Below, one piece after another: positions 34,635 through 43,294 of a stretch of DNA of 64,000 nucleotides. Both the position numbers and the translations under genes were made by a program. The stretch is from PALSA-600 sp963842335 (GTDB lineage: Bacteria > Actinomycetota > Thermoleophilia > Gaiellales > Gaiellaceae). The stretch is from contig CAWJGF010000024.1 of the NCBI GenBank assembly GCA_963842335.1, positions 129,828 to 193,827 of the forward strand. The letters run 5' to 3'. Positions within the stretch are counted from its first letter, which is position 1; each line of letters begins with the position of its first letter. Below the pieces are notes generated by a model. It was not told the DNA's origin. It did no database searches and saw only the letters and a program-made list of their open reading frames with translations.

Positions 34635-35270
34635 CTAGGCGACGACGCGGTACACCTGGAACACCTCGGCGTACTCACGGTTCACGTTGATGCCGTGCGT
34701 GCGCGCGACGTTCCAGACGTATTCGCTGTTCGCGTAGCGGCGATGCTGCTGCGAGGCGTACTTCTCGAGCGCGGCGACCTTCCGCTCGACATGGTGCTTC
34801 TGCAGCGCGAGGTACGCCTGGTAGCTGAAGTCGAAGTTATTCCACGGGATCTCGTAGCCGAGGATCGTGGTGCGCTTGAACGCGCGCAGGCCCTCGTTCG
34901 CGATCGTCTGGTGATCCTGGTGCACGTCGTGATGCGACGGCATGAAGACGCAGTCGGGCTTCCAGTCGTTCCAGATCTCGATCAGCAGCTCGAGGATCTC
35001 CTGGCGGTGATCCGGGAACGTCCGAACGTCGAAGTCGTGCACCGTCAGGTTGGGCGCGGGAATGCCGATCTCGGCGGTTGCCTCGCGCACCTCGCGGGCG
35101 AGCGTGTCGGGGGCGAAGCCGTCCGGCAGCGATCGCGTGGCGATCGAGAACGCGACGTAGCGCACGTCCGCGCCGGCCTCGACGAGACGTGCCATCGTGC
35201 CGCCGCAGCCGAATTCGCCGTCGTCGGTGTGCGGCGCGAGCACGAGCGCACGCTCCACCGATCCGATCAC
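34635..35270 (-). CDS. PIG-L family (LmbE-like) deacetylase
   Basis: This 211-aa Zn-dependent N-deacetylase of the GlcNAc-PI/MshB/LmbE type has LAPHTDDGEFGCGG near the N-terminus (His14, Asp17 and Glu19 region, matching the PHPDDE motif) and the second metal motif HHDVHQDH at about residues 113-120. Known members remove acetyl from GlcNAc-linked molecules. The GTG start at 35270 overlaps the ligase stop (GTGA), placing it in the polysaccharide part of the long minus-strand operon. Its substrate could be a GlcNAc-containing glycan or a small molecule. Confidence 0.88.
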   Translation of the reverse strand: MIGSVERALVLAPHTDDGEFGCGGTMARLVEAGADVRYVAFSIATRSLPDGFAPDTLAREVREATAEIGIPAPNLTVHDFDVRTFPDHRQEILELLIEIWNDWKPDCVFMPSHHDVHQDHQTIANEGLRAFKRTTILGYEIPWNNFDFSYQAYLALQKHHVERKVAALEKYASQQHRRYANSEYVWNVARTHGINVNREYAEVFQVYRVVA

Positions 35271-36721
35271 GCGACAGCCTCGGTGCCCTCGACGACACCC
35301 TCCGCGCGCGCCCCGACGACGACGAGCGCAAGGAGGCCCCAGAACGTCGGGTCTTCGAACAACGCGTTGTAGAAGAGGCAGTGCACGAGAATCGCGACCA
35401 AGGCTAGTCCGAACGCGAGCCGGGCCGCCCCGTCGAACCCGCGACCGAGCCGGCGGAACGCCGTCGCCAGCGCGACGAACACGACCCACGCGAGCAACAG
35501 GAGACCCGGGAAGCCGGTCTCGGCCGCGACCGTGATCGGAGTCGTATGCGACGCGGCTGCCTTCGGCTCCTTCCCGCGGAGGTGGACGAGATCGGCGTAG
35601 GCACGCCGGAAGCCTCCGACTCCCACGCCGATCACGGGATGCTGCGTCGCCACCTTCAGCCCCTTCGTGACGAGCGTCGACCGGCCGCTTGTCACATGCG
35701 ACAGCGATGCCTTGTGGCGGATTGCGGGCGACCCGATCAGGCCGAGCACGAGCGCAACGACGGCAACCGCGATGAGGAAGAGGCTCCGCCACCGCCAGGC
35801 GAAGACGGCAGCCAGCGTCACCGCGACGAGCAGCGCGACGAAGCTCGACTGCGAGAACGAGGGCAAGAGCCCGGCCCACGTGATCGCGATCACCAGGGTG
35901 GCCGCGATCCACCAGAGCGGGTCACCGCGACGCAGCAGCACGATCACGAGGCTCGCCAGGATCCCGATCACGAGGAAACGCCCGTAGATCGAAGGGTCGT
36001 AGAAGACCGAGTTGACGCGATAGAACCAGCCGCTCGGCGCGTACGCGTTGTCCACGCGGACCTTCGGGTTCCAGAAGATGCTCCGCGTCTCGTACTGCAC
36101 GATCCCGATGACGGCGAAGACGAGTGCCATGACCGCCAGCTGCACGTACAGCACCAGCACCCACCCGCGCGACCAGGCGAGTCGGGCAAGCACGACGGTG
36201 AGGAGGCCGAACGGGAGGATGAAGAAGAGCAATTCGATCGCGCCCTGCCGGGGGTCCTTGGTCCAGAGGAACGACAGCCCGGTCCAACCGATGAAGACGG
36301 CGAGGGGCCAGGCGAGCGGACCGAGCTCGCGTGAACGTGCGTCCTCACCGTAGAGCTCCCAGGCGAAAGCGATCGCCGCGACTACGACGACGCCGTAGAG
36401 CGGCAGCAAGAGGTTCGCCTGCGTCGAACCGACGTGCACCGGGATCCGTGCCGGCACACACGCGAGCACGGCCACCGCGAGCATCCACGGGACACGAAGC
36501 ACGATCCACGCGCCGACTCCGGCTGCGACGAGGCCAAGCACTGCGGCGCCGGCCAGGACGCGGTGGTGGCCGTGCGGCGCGAGGTAAATCGTCAGCATCC
36601 CGCAGCCGATCGCCCATGCTGCGAGCCCGCCCACACGGAGGTCACGCCTCGTTGCGACGAACAGCAGCGCCAGACCGAGCGCCCCGAACGCCCCGCTCGC
36701 CTGCGCCACGCCGGCGCTCAT
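35267..36721 (-). CDS. O-antigen ligase / polymerase family membrane protein
   Basis: This protein of about 484 aa has at least ten membrane helices. A large extracytoplasmic loop carries VGVGVGGFRRAYADL and, after it, ASHTTPITVAAETGFPGLLLLAW, the Wzy_C-type ligase motif. It should ligate or polymerise lipid-linked glycan outside the membrane. The ATG at 36721 overlaps the upstream stop (ATGA); the open frame beyond it is not coding. With the protein at 2671-3972, the window contains two members, which could divide polymerase and ligase duties. Confidence 0.83.
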   Translation of the reverse strand: MSAGVAQASGAFGALGLALLFVATRRDLRVGGLAAWAIGCGMLTIYLAPHGHHRVLAGAAVLGLVAAGVGAWIVLRVPWMLAVAVLACVPARIPVHVGSTQANLLLPLYGVVVVAAIAFAWELYGEDARSRELGPLAWPLAVFIGWTGLSFLWTKDPRQGAIELLFFILPFGLLTVVLARLAWSRGWVLVLYVQLAVMALVFAVIGIVQYETRSIFWNPKVRVDNAYAPSGWFYRVNSVFYDPSIYGRFLVIGILASLVIVLLRRGDPLWWIAATLVIAITWAGLLPSFSQSSFVALLVAVTLAAVFAWRWRSLFLIAVAVVALVLGLIGSPAIRHKASLSHVTSGRSTLVTKGLKVATQHPVIGVGVGGFRRAYADLVHLRGKEPKAAASHTTPITVAAETGFPGLLLLAWVVFVALATAFRRLGRGFDGAARLAFGLALVAILVHCLFYNALFEDPTFWGLLALVVVGARAEGVVEGTEAVA

Positions 36722-37641
36722 GCGACCACGACGGCAGTCTTGGCGGAGTGCTTGCCGGCCGTGATGTACAGCCGGTAGACGCCGGGCTTCTTGGGCGCCC
36801 GGAAGTGGAGCGTGCCGCGTGGCTGCTCGCCGTGAGCACCGTGCAATCGCCACTGCACCGTCGGATAATCCGTCGAGACGCGAAGTGCGAAGCGCGCGCC
36901 GGGCTTCACGACGATGCGATCGCGGGCGAGTGTCAGGTAGCGAACCTGCGCGATCGCAAACGGGAAGCCCTTCGAGACGTTTCCGGCGCGGTCCTGCGCG
37001 GCGACCGTGAGCAGGTACCGGCCCGGACGAGCGGGCTTCCCCTTGAGCTTCCCGTTCCAGAAGAGCGTCCCTGATTCTTTCTGGCGGAGTGTGAACTCGA
37101 CCTGCCGGCCGCGTACGCGGAGGATCCCGTGGGCAGGCTCGTTCAGCGTGTACGGAACCGTAAACGTGTCGTGGCGACCGTCACCGTCCGGCGACAGGAT
37201 CGGATAGAGCGGATGGTGGACGGTGATCACCGGCGGTTTCGTGTCGATCCGGATCGGGCTCGGCAGTGTGATCACGCGGTGCGAGCGCGCCAGCTTCACG
37301 ACCGGCTTGTAGACGCCGTCGGGCTCGACGATCCCGTTGTCGGCTACACCGTCCCAGACGAGATCGAGATTCGAGCCCGCCTTGAACGTGCGGTTCGTGA
37401 GCAGGTTGCGCACGTTGGTCCCATGCCCGTCCTCGATCCAGACCGAGATGCGCTCGCGGGTGCGCAGCCGGAACCTGATGTGCGCGGCCGGAACGGCGGT
37501 TCCGGCCGGCGAGAACAGCTGGTCGACCTTCGTCCGGGTGATCGGCGAGTGCTCGAGCTTCGCGCCTTCGGTGATCGCAAAGGCAGCCGCAGTCGCCGCG
37601 AGCAGGGCAAGGACGATCGCCGTCGACAGGACCCGGGCCAC
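36718..37641 (-). CDS. Exported protein with FlgD-type Ig-like domains
   Basis: This 307-aa protein starts with a signal peptide or anchor (VLSTAIVLALLAATAAAFAI). Two FlgD-Ig-like modules follow: one with VWIEDGHGTNVRNL and NLDLVWDGVADNG, the second with SPDGDGRHDTFTVPYTLNEPA, TLFWNGKLKGKPARPGRYLL and QDRAGNVS. The C-terminal segment is another beta-sandwich. Such modules mediate surface protein or wall interactions and have no enzymatic motifs. It sits between the exporter and the ligase gene. A similar Ig module ends the NAGPA protein at 57958-59691. Confidence 0.75.
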   Translation of the reverse strand: MARVLSTAIVLALLAATAAAFAITEGAKLEHSPITRTKVDQLFSPAGTAVPAAHIRFRLRTRERISVWIEDGHGTNVRNLLTNRTFKAGSNLDLVWDGVADNGIVEPDGVYKPVVKLARSHRVITLPSPIRIDTKPPVITVHHPLYPILSPDGDGRHDTFTVPYTLNEPAHGILRVRGRQVEFTLRQKESGTLFWNGKLKGKPARPGRYLLTVAAQDRAGNVSKGFPFAIAQVRYLTLARDRIVVKPGARFALRVSTDYPTVQWRLHGAHGEQPRGTLHFRAPKKPGVYRLYITAGKHSAKTAVVVA

Positions 37642-37653
37642 GAGCGATCGATT

Positions 37654-38541
37654 CTACGTCGGAGAGGGAGCCGCCTCTTCCTCGACCGGCGCAAGCCGAC
37701 GCACGCGCAGACTGACGAGGCCCCACGCAACGAATGTCGCGAGGCCGACGCCGATGCCGACTTCGACGATCGTCGTCGCTCCCGGCAGTTGGACGAGCTT
37801 GATCCCGGAGAGCACGAGGACGAACGCAAAAGCGATCCGCAACGCGTGCTCGGGCACCTTGATCGACATGTGCGAGCCGAGCAGCACGCCGGGTATCGAC
37901 CCGACCAGGAGCCACCCCATCGCATGTAAGTCGACGTTCCCCTGGATGAGGTGCCCGGTGCCCGCGACCCACAACAGCATCGCGGCGTGCAACATGTCGG
38001 TGCCGACGATCTTGCGGGCGGTCAGCGGATAGACGAGGAGCATCGCAAGACCGAAGAACGTGCCGGAACCGACCGACGTCAGCCCGACGATGAAGCCGCA
38101 CGTCGATCCGATCAGAATCGCGAGTACCTTGTCACGCCGCTGGAGCTGAAACGGCAGGTCGCTCGGGTGGCCGCGCAGGAACGACTTCATCGCGAACCCG
38201 AGGCCGCCCGCGATGAGCGCGCCGCCGATGATCTGGCTCAGCTTCGAGTTCGTCGTGTCGGAGAACGACCCGCCGATCTTCACGCCGACGAGCGACATCG
38301 GCGCCGAGCCGGCGAGCATCCAGAACGCGAGGCGTGCGTGAACGTTGCCGAGCCGCCGATGATGCACGGCACCGAAGGACTTGAAGACGGCGCCGTGCAG
38401 GATGTCGGTGCCGACCGCTGTCTTCGGGTTGAACCCGAAGAGCAGGATCAACATCGGTGTCATCAGGCTGCCGCCGCCCATCCCGGTCATCCCGACGAGG
38501 ATCCCGACCGACGCGCCCGCGAGGGCGAACTGCCAGGTCAC
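37654..38541 (-). CDS. TauE/SafE family anion exporter
   Basis: This 295-aa membrane protein has about eight helices in two inverted halves. The N-terminal half contains GMTGMGGGSLMTPMLIL and PKTAVGTDILHG. The second half repeats the motif as GLTSVGSGTFFGLAMLLVYP and ARKIVGTDMLHA. Family members export sulfite, sulfoacetate or related organosulfur anions. Its position at the 3' end of a sulfate-activation/ComA gene set, with a 4-bp overlap to DUF4395, suggests that it exports sulfite or a sulfonate made by this operon (inference). Confidence 0.88.
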   Translation of the reverse strand: MTWQFALAGASVGILVGMTGMGGGSLMTPMLILLFGFNPKTAVGTDILHGAVFKSFGAVHHRRLGNVHARLAFWMLAGSAPMSLVGVKIGGSFSDTTNSKLSQIIGGALIAGGLGFAMKSFLRGHPSDLPFQLQRRDKVLAILIGSTCGFIVGLTSVGSGTFFGLAMLLVYPLTARKIVGTDMLHAAMLLWVAGTGHLIQGNVDLHAMGWLLVGSIPGVLLGSHMSIKVPEHALRIAFAFVLVLSGIKLVQLPGATTIVEVGIGVGLATFVAWGLVSLRVRRLAPVEEEAAPSPT

Positions 38542-39044
38542 CGCGTCGGCTCAGGCGGCAGCGGGCACGAGACGAACGGACGGCCGCGTAGCAGGCAGCC
38601 GAGCTTGTACGCCTCGCAGCCGGTGCAGAATCCCGTCACGGCGGCGAGCAACGCGAGGGCGGCGACGAGCACGCCGAGCCCAGCGCCGACGGTCGAGAGA
38701 CCGACGGCATAGGCGACTGATGCCGCCGCCAGGACGACGAGGCCGACGACGTTCGCCGCGCGGGGCGGGCGCGAGTCCTCGAGAGGGCCTTCGCCGAAGC
38801 GTGGCTGGATGACCTCGAAGTAGAGGACGCAGGGCAGGCAGTACCTCCGGCCGAGGGTGAGACCGACTGCGAGCTGCAGCGCGAGGAGCGCAAGCAGCCA
38901 CCACCACCCGGTGGCCACCGCCAGCACGGCGACGACTCCGACAACCGCCTGGTTCGTCCGCGGCGCGCGCGAGTCGATGACGTCGGTGTCGCGGTAGGGA
39001 TCGGCCCTCGTTACCACGGCAGCCGTCACACCGGCTTGGGTCAA
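38538..39044 (-). CDS. DUF4395 membrane protein
   Basis: This 168-aa protein has four hydrophobic segments and two cysteine pairs, one in YCLPCVLYFE after the second helix and one at FCTGCEAYKLGC near the C-terminus. The length and the Cys pairs match DUF4395, a family frequently encoded with thiol-redox or sulfur genes; the function is unknown. The TTG at 39044 directly follows the cysN stop, and a GTG at 39029 is an alternative. The gene lies between cysN and the TauE exporter, so a sulfur-related role is likely. Confidence 0.78.
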   Translation of the reverse strand: MTQAGVTAAVVTRADPYRDTDVIDSRAPRTNQAVVGVVAVLAVATGWWWLLALLALQLAVGLTLGRRYCLPCVLYFEVIQPRFGEGPLEDSRPPRAANVVGLVVLAAASVAYAVGLSTVGAGLGVLVAALALLAAVTGFCTGCEAYKLGCLLRGRPFVSCPLPPEPTR

Positions 39045-40322
39045 CTAGCTCGCCTCGACGACCATGCCGGCGCCGACCGTATCGTTGGACGACTCGTCGA
39101 TCAGGATGAACGAGCCCGTCCAGCGATGCTCCTTGTACGGATCCACGACAAGCGGCTCGGCAAGCCGGAAGCGGACGACGCCCAGGTCGTTCAGCTCCAT
39201 CCGCTCGGGCGCAAGGCGATCTTCGAGAGTCGCGATGTCGACCACCGAGACGATCTCCTCCGCACGGGCGGGAACGGTTCGCGTCGTCTGCTTCATGAGC
39301 AGCCGCGCATGCGCCGCGAGCGGTTTGTCCGCCATCCACGAAACGCGCGCGACGAGTTCGCGGGCGACGATCGGCGGGCACGCCGGGTCGGCCAGCAGAT
39401 CACCACGCGATACGTCGACGTCATCCTCGAGGAGGATCGTCACCGACTCGTCGGGCAGCGCCTCGTCGCGGGGCTCGCCCGCGACCTCGACCGCGGCAAC
39501 CCGCGTGCGCAACCCCGAGGGCAGCACGACGACCTCGTCACCCGCACGCCAGACGCCACTTGCCACCTGGCCGGCATAGCCGCGGTAGTCGTGATGCGAG
39601 TCCGTCATGGGCCTGATCACCCACTGCACCGGGAACCGCCGCTCTTCGACGTTGCGATCGGCAGCTATCTCGATCGACTCGAGGTGCTCGAGCAGCGTCG
39701 CGCCGGCGTACCACGGCATCGCGTCTGTTCTGTCGACGACGTTGTCGCCCCGCAGCGCCGACACCGGAATCGCCATTGCGTCGCGGACGCCCAGCAACGA
39801 GGTGAGCTCGGCGAGTTCGCGTGCAATCTCGTCGAAGCGCTCCTCGGAGAAGTCGACGAGATCCATCTTGTTGACCGCGTAGACGACGTGGGGCAGCTCG
39901 AGCATCGCCGTGATGTAGGAGTGACGCCGCGTCTGCTCGATCACGCCTTTGCGCGCATCGACCAGCACCACCGCAACGTCGGCGGTGGAGGCACCGGTGA
40001 CCATGTTGCGCGTGTACTGCACGTGGCCGGGCGCGTCGGCGAGCTGGAAACGGCGGCGCGGGGTCACGAACCCCCGATAGGCGACATCGATCGTGATTCC
40101 TTGCTCACGCTCGGCGCGGAGGCCGTCGGTGAGGAGCGCCAGGTCGACGTAGTCGTGGCCGCGGCGGCGCGACGCGTCCTCGATGTGCTGGAGCTGGTCG
40201 ACCAGGATCTGCTTCGTGTCGAACAGCAACCGACCGATGAGGGTCGACTTGCCGTCATCGACCGACCCTGCGGTGACGAGGCGGAGCAGTTCCGTGTCGA
40301 GGAACTCCTTCGAAGTCGCCAC
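39045..40322 (-). CDS. cysN: Sulfate adenylyltransferase, GTPase subunit
   Basis: CysN (425 aa) is the GTPase partner of CysD; GTP hydrolysis drives formation of adenosine phosphosulfate (APS) from ATP and sulfate. The P-loop is AGSVDDGKST at residues 18-27. Other G motifs are DAPGH near residue 95 and NKMD near 150, and EF-Tu-like beta-barrel domains follow. No APS kinase (CysC) domain is fused at the C-terminus; the protein stops soon after the third barrel. The GTG start overlaps the cysD stop by one base (TAGTG). Confidence 0.95.
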   Translation of the reverse strand: MATSKEFLDTELLRLVTAGSVDDGKSTLIGRLLFDTKQILVDQLQHIEDASRRRGHDYVDLALLTDGLRAEREQGITIDVAYRGFVTPRRRFQLADAPGHVQYTRNMVTGASTADVAVVLVDARKGVIEQTRRHSYITAMLELPHVVYAVNKMDLVDFSEERFDEIARELAELTSLLGVRDAMAIPVSALRGDNVVDRTDAMPWYAGATLLEHLESIEIAADRNVEERRFPVQWVIRPMTDSHHDYRGYAGQVASGVWRAGDEVVVLPSGLRTRVAAVEVAGEPRDEALPDESVTILLEDDVDVSRGDLLADPACPPIVARELVARVSWMADKPLAAHARLLMKQTTRTVPARAEEIVSVVDIATLEDRLAPERMELNDLGVVRFRLAEPLVVDPYKEHRWTGSFILIDESSNDTVGAGMVVEAS

Positions 40323-41260
40323 TAGAAGTACCCGACCCGCTTCCGGTCTTCCATGGCCGCCTCCGAGACGCGGTCGTCGGCACGCGTCTCGCCGCGCTCG
40401 GTGATCCGTGTCGCGGCGATCTCGGTGACGACCGCCTCGATCGACGCGGCGTCGCTGACCACTCCGCCCGTGCACGTCATGTCGCCCACCGTACGGAAGC
40501 GCACGGTGGCGCGGAACGGCTCCTCGTCCGGGAAGCGCTCGATGAAGTCCGAAGCCGCATAGAGCATCCCATCGCGCCTGAAGACGTCGCGTTCGTGCGC
40601 GAAGTAGATCAACGGCAGCTCGAGGTCCTCACGCGCGATGTACTGCCACACGTCGAGCTCGGTCCAGTTCGAGATCGGGAACACCCGGATCTGCTCGCCC
40701 TTGCGAATCCGGGCGTTGTAGAGGTTCCACAGCTCGGGTCGCTGCGCGCGCGGGTTCCACTGCCCGAAGTCGTCGCGGAAGCTGAAAATGCGCTCCTTCG
40801 CCCGCGCGCGCTCCTCGTCGCGGCGCGCACCGCCCATCGCAGCATCGAACCCGTGCTCCTCGATCGCGTCGAGCAGCGTCGTCGTCTGCAGCTGGTTCCG
40901 CGATGCGCGCGGGCCTGTCTGCTCGCTGACCCTTCCTTTGTCGATCGACTCCTGCACGCTCGCGACCACCAGCTGCTCGCCGAGCTCCGCAACCCGCCGG
41001 TCGCGATAGGAGATCACCTCGGGGAAGTTGTGTCCCGTGTCGACGTGCATGACCGGAAACGGGAACTTGGCAGGACGGAACGCCTTCTCGGCGAGCCGCA
41101 GCATCACGATCGAGTCCTTGCCGCCCGAGAAGAGCAGGACGGGACGCTCACGCTCGGCGGCGACCTCACGCATGATGTGGATCGCCTCGGCCTCGAGCTC
41201 GTCCAGGTGGCTGAGATTCCGCTGCGCGGAACCTCTGGGAAAGACACGACCCCTGGTCAT
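40322..41260 (-). CDS. cysD: Sulfate adenylyltransferase, catalytic subunit
   Basis: CysD (312 aa) is the PP-loop ATP pyrophosphatase that adenylates sulfate. The PP-loop is FSGGKDS at residues 44-50. HVDTGHNFPEVI and GGARRDEERARAKERIFSFRDDFGQW are diagnostic of CysD rather than CysH. The C-terminal VRFRTVGDMTCTGGV segment is also conserved. The ATG overlaps the cysH stop by 4 bp. Together with CysN it makes APS. Confidence 0.96.
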   Translation of the reverse strand: MTRGRVFPRGSAQRNLSHLDELEAEAIHIMREVAAERERPVLLFSGGKDSIVMLRLAEKAFRPAKFPFPVMHVDTGHNFPEVISYRDRRVAELGEQLVVASVQESIDKGRVSEQTGPRASRNQLQTTTLLDAIEEHGFDAAMGGARRDEERARAKERIFSFRDDFGQWNPRAQRPELWNLYNARIRKGEQIRVFPISNWTELDVWQYIAREDLELPLIYFAHERDVFRRDGMLYAASDFIERFPDEEPFRATVRFRTVGDMTCTGGVVSDAASIEAVVTEIAATRITERGETRADDRVSEAAMEDRKRVGYF

Positions 41261-41970
41261 GTCGCTTTCCCATTCTCTAGCCGTTTCGGCTCAGCCGAAA
41301 CGGCATGCAGGCCGCACTCGGTCCGTTCTGTACCCGCCCAGCGGCCCTCGCGTCCGGCGCCCGGCGCCGTCGAGTGGACGTCGCCGATCGACTCATAGTC
41401 GCGGTCGTGCAGCGCGTTGTAGGGCAGCCCGCGCTCGCGGATGTACGCCCAGCAGTCGTCGTCGCTCCAGTCGGCGAGCGGGTTCGCCTTCCACAGCTCA
41501 TGACCTTCGTCCCAGCCGAGCTTGGACGCGTTCGCACGTGTCGGCGACTGATCGCGGCGAACGCCCGTGATCCAGGCGTCGAGGTCACCGAGTGCGCGCA
41601 CGAGCGGCTCGACTTTCGCGATCGCGAGATAGAGATCGGGCTTGCTCTCCCAGAGCTCGTCGCCATGAGTCGCCGCGAGCTCCTCGGCGCTCGGCCCTTC
41701 GAACACCTCCACCTTCGTGTCGTACCGCTGCTCGACCTCCCGCCAGAGCTCGTACGTCTCCGGGAAGAGGTGGTGCGTGTCGATCGCGAAGACGCGGGCT
41801 TTCGGCTCGATGCCGAACAGCATGTCGAGCAGCACGGTCTCCTCCTTCTGGAAGGAGCAGGCGAGCGAGACCTTGCCGGGGAACGCCGAGACGACGAGCG
41901 AGAGGATCTCCTCGGCCGTCATCGCCTCGACAGCGGTGGGATCAGGAAGCGTGAACATGCTCGCCGCCAA
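41257..41970 (-). CDS. cysH: Assimilatory (phospho)adenylylsulfate reductase, PAPS-type
   Basis: CysH (237 aa) reduces activated sulfate to sulfite with electrons from thioredoxin. It has VSLACSFQKEETVLLD (PP-loop-like), FAIDTHHLFPETYEL, GVRRDQSPTRA and the catalytic C-terminal ECGLH. The Cys-Cys and Cys-x2-Cys pairs that bind the iron-sulfur cluster in APS reductases are absent: the sites read LYLAIAKVEPL and SIGDVHST, as in Escherichia coli PAPS reductase. It therefore should need PAPS, yet no APS kinase is encoded here. Its N-terminus overlaps comA by 29 bp; an internal Met (41958) is an alternative start. Confidence 0.92.
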   Translation of the reverse strand: MAASMFTLPDPTAVEAMTAEEILSLVVSAFPGKVSLACSFQKEETVLLDMLFGIEPKARVFAIDTHHLFPETYELWREVEQRYDTKVEVFEGPSAEELAATHGDELWESKPDLYLAIAKVEPLVRALGDLDAWITGVRRDQSPTRANASKLGWDEGHELWKANPLADWSDDDCWAYIRERGLPYNALHDRDYESIGDVHSTAPGAGREGRWAGTERTECGLHAVSAEPKRLENGKAT

Positions 41971-42700
41971 GGAGCACCTCCTTCAGCGTGTCGCCGCGCA
42001 GGCCGAGCCGCAACGTCTCGAGCGGGATGACTTCCTCGGGCGGGATGTTGCCGAGATTCACCGACGGGCCGAACTGCCTCACGAACCATGCTTGAGCGGC
42101 CTTGCTGGGCGCCTCGAAGATGATGTTCGCCGGCCCGACGGTGTTCGCGATCTCGAGAATCAGCTCGGTCCGGATTCCACCGCCCGCGTCGAAGATGCCG
42201 GCAGTGCCGCCCTCTCGCGCCTCGGTGATCACCTTCCAGGCGCCGGCCGCGAGCTCTTCGTTCAACCACGTCGTCCACTGCTCGACCGTGTACTCGACCG
42301 ACGAGTCCTTCGAGCCGACCTCAGAGAGCACCGTGAAGTCGCGGGCGAAGTCGGCGATCAGCTCGAGCTTGCGCTCGCGCGGGATGTCGATCGTGCCGTC
42401 GGAGATCTCGACGTGCGTGAGCCCGAGCTCGCCGAGCCACTGCTTGTACTCCTCGAGCTGATCGCGCACGTAGACGACCTCGAAGAACGTGCCGCCGATC
42501 ACGACCGGCTTGTCGCGGAGCACGTCGAGCTTGCGCTCGAGATTCGCCGTCACATACGCCGTCCCCCAACCGAGCTTGACGATCGAGATGTGATCCCCTG
42601 CGACCTCGAGGACATCCTCCCACGCGCGCGGGCCGAGACCCTTGTCGATCACATGCGTCAGACCGACATGCTTGCCGAGGTTGAGATCAAAGCTTGGCAA
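41942..42700 (-). CDS. comA: Phosphosulfolactate synthase (ComA family)
   Basis: This 252-aa protein matches ComA/YitD along its length. Segments are VIDKGLGPRAWEDVL, ISIVKLGWGTAYVT, GGTFFEVVY, THVEISDGTIDIP, VLSEVGSKD, WKVITEAREGGTAGI, IIFEAPSKAAQ and GPSVNLGNIPPEEVIPLETLRLGL. The enzyme adds sulfite to phosphoenolpyruvate to give (R)-phosphosulfolactate, the entry step of coenzyme M synthesis in methanogens and of sulfolactate synthesis in Bacillus. Its place between cysH and the fumarase genes, with overlaps on both sides, makes a direct use of CysH-made sulfite likely. No phosphosulfolactate phosphatase (ComB) gene is seen here. Confidence 0.9.
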   Translation of the reverse strand: MPSFDLNLGKHVGLTHVIDKGLGPRAWEDVLEVAGDHISIVKLGWGTAYVTANLERKLDVLRDKPVVIGGTFFEVVYVRDQLEEYKQWLGELGLTHVEISDGTIDIPRERKLELIADFARDFTVLSEVGSKDSSVEYTVEQWTTWLNEELAAGAWKVITEAREGGTAGIFDAGGGIRTELILEIANTVGPANIIFEAPSKAAQAWFVRQFGPSVNLGNIPPEEVIPLETLRLGLRGDTLKEVLLGGEHVHAS

Positions 42701-43289
42701 AGATCTGCTCCAGCTTCGCCTGCGCGCGCGTCTGCACGTCGTGGTAGAGCGAGTTGCCGTGCGCGTCGATGCCGACGGTGAGCGGGCCGAAGTCTTTCAC
42801 CCGGAACTTCCAGAGGCACTCGGGCATGAGCTCCTCCCACATCACGTCTTCGATCTCCTCGATCTGTGTCGTCTCGAGCGCGGCGGCGCCGCCGACGATC
42901 GCGAAGTAGACCATCCCGAGCTCGTGCATCGGCGCAATCGCCTCGTCGGGGAAGCCGCCCTTGCCACAGATCGCGCGGACCCCGTATTGACGCCCGAGCG
43001 GCTCGGTGAACCGCACCATTCGCGCACTGGTGGTCGTGCCGATGCAGACCTTCTCGTACGTGCCGCGTCCCTCGGCGTCCTCGGAGACCTTGCGCACGCC
43101 CGGTGCGGTGTGCAGCAGGAACGCACCGCTCAGGTCCATCGGCGGCTCGACTTGCTGATCGAAGATCCGGATCTGGGTACGATCGCGGATGCCGATGATG
43201 TGGCCCTGCACGGTCACCTCGTCGCCGGCGCGCAGCTTCAGGATCTCCTGCGGATCCGTGATCGGGAATGTGACGGTGTGGTTGGCCAT
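42687..43289 (-). CDS. Class I fumarate hydratase-type hydro-lyase, beta (C-terminal) subunit
   Basis: This 200-aa protein forms the C-terminal domain family of iron-sulfur fumarases and tartrate dehydratases. Features are LRAGDEVTVQGHIIGIRD, GAFLLHTAPG, PLGRQYGVRAICGKGGFPDEAI (swivelling domain) and VKDFGPLTVGIDAHGNSLYH. It pairs with the alpha subunit encoded 5 bp upstream. The pair normally interconverts malate and fumarate, but homologues act on tartrate and other hydroxy acids. Its stop overlaps the start of comA by 14 bp, tying it to the sulfonate genes. Confidence 0.9.
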   Translation of the reverse strand: MANHTVTFPITDPQEILKLRAGDEVTVQGHIIGIRDRTQIRIFDQQVEPPMDLSGAFLLHTAPGVRKVSEDAEGRGTYEKVCIGTTTSARMVRFTEPLGRQYGVRAICGKGGFPDEAIAPMHELGMVYFAIVGGAAALETTQIEEIEDVMWEELMPECLWKFRVKDFGPLTVGIDAHGNSLYHDVQTRAQAKLEQIFAKL

Positions 43290-43294
43290 GGCGT

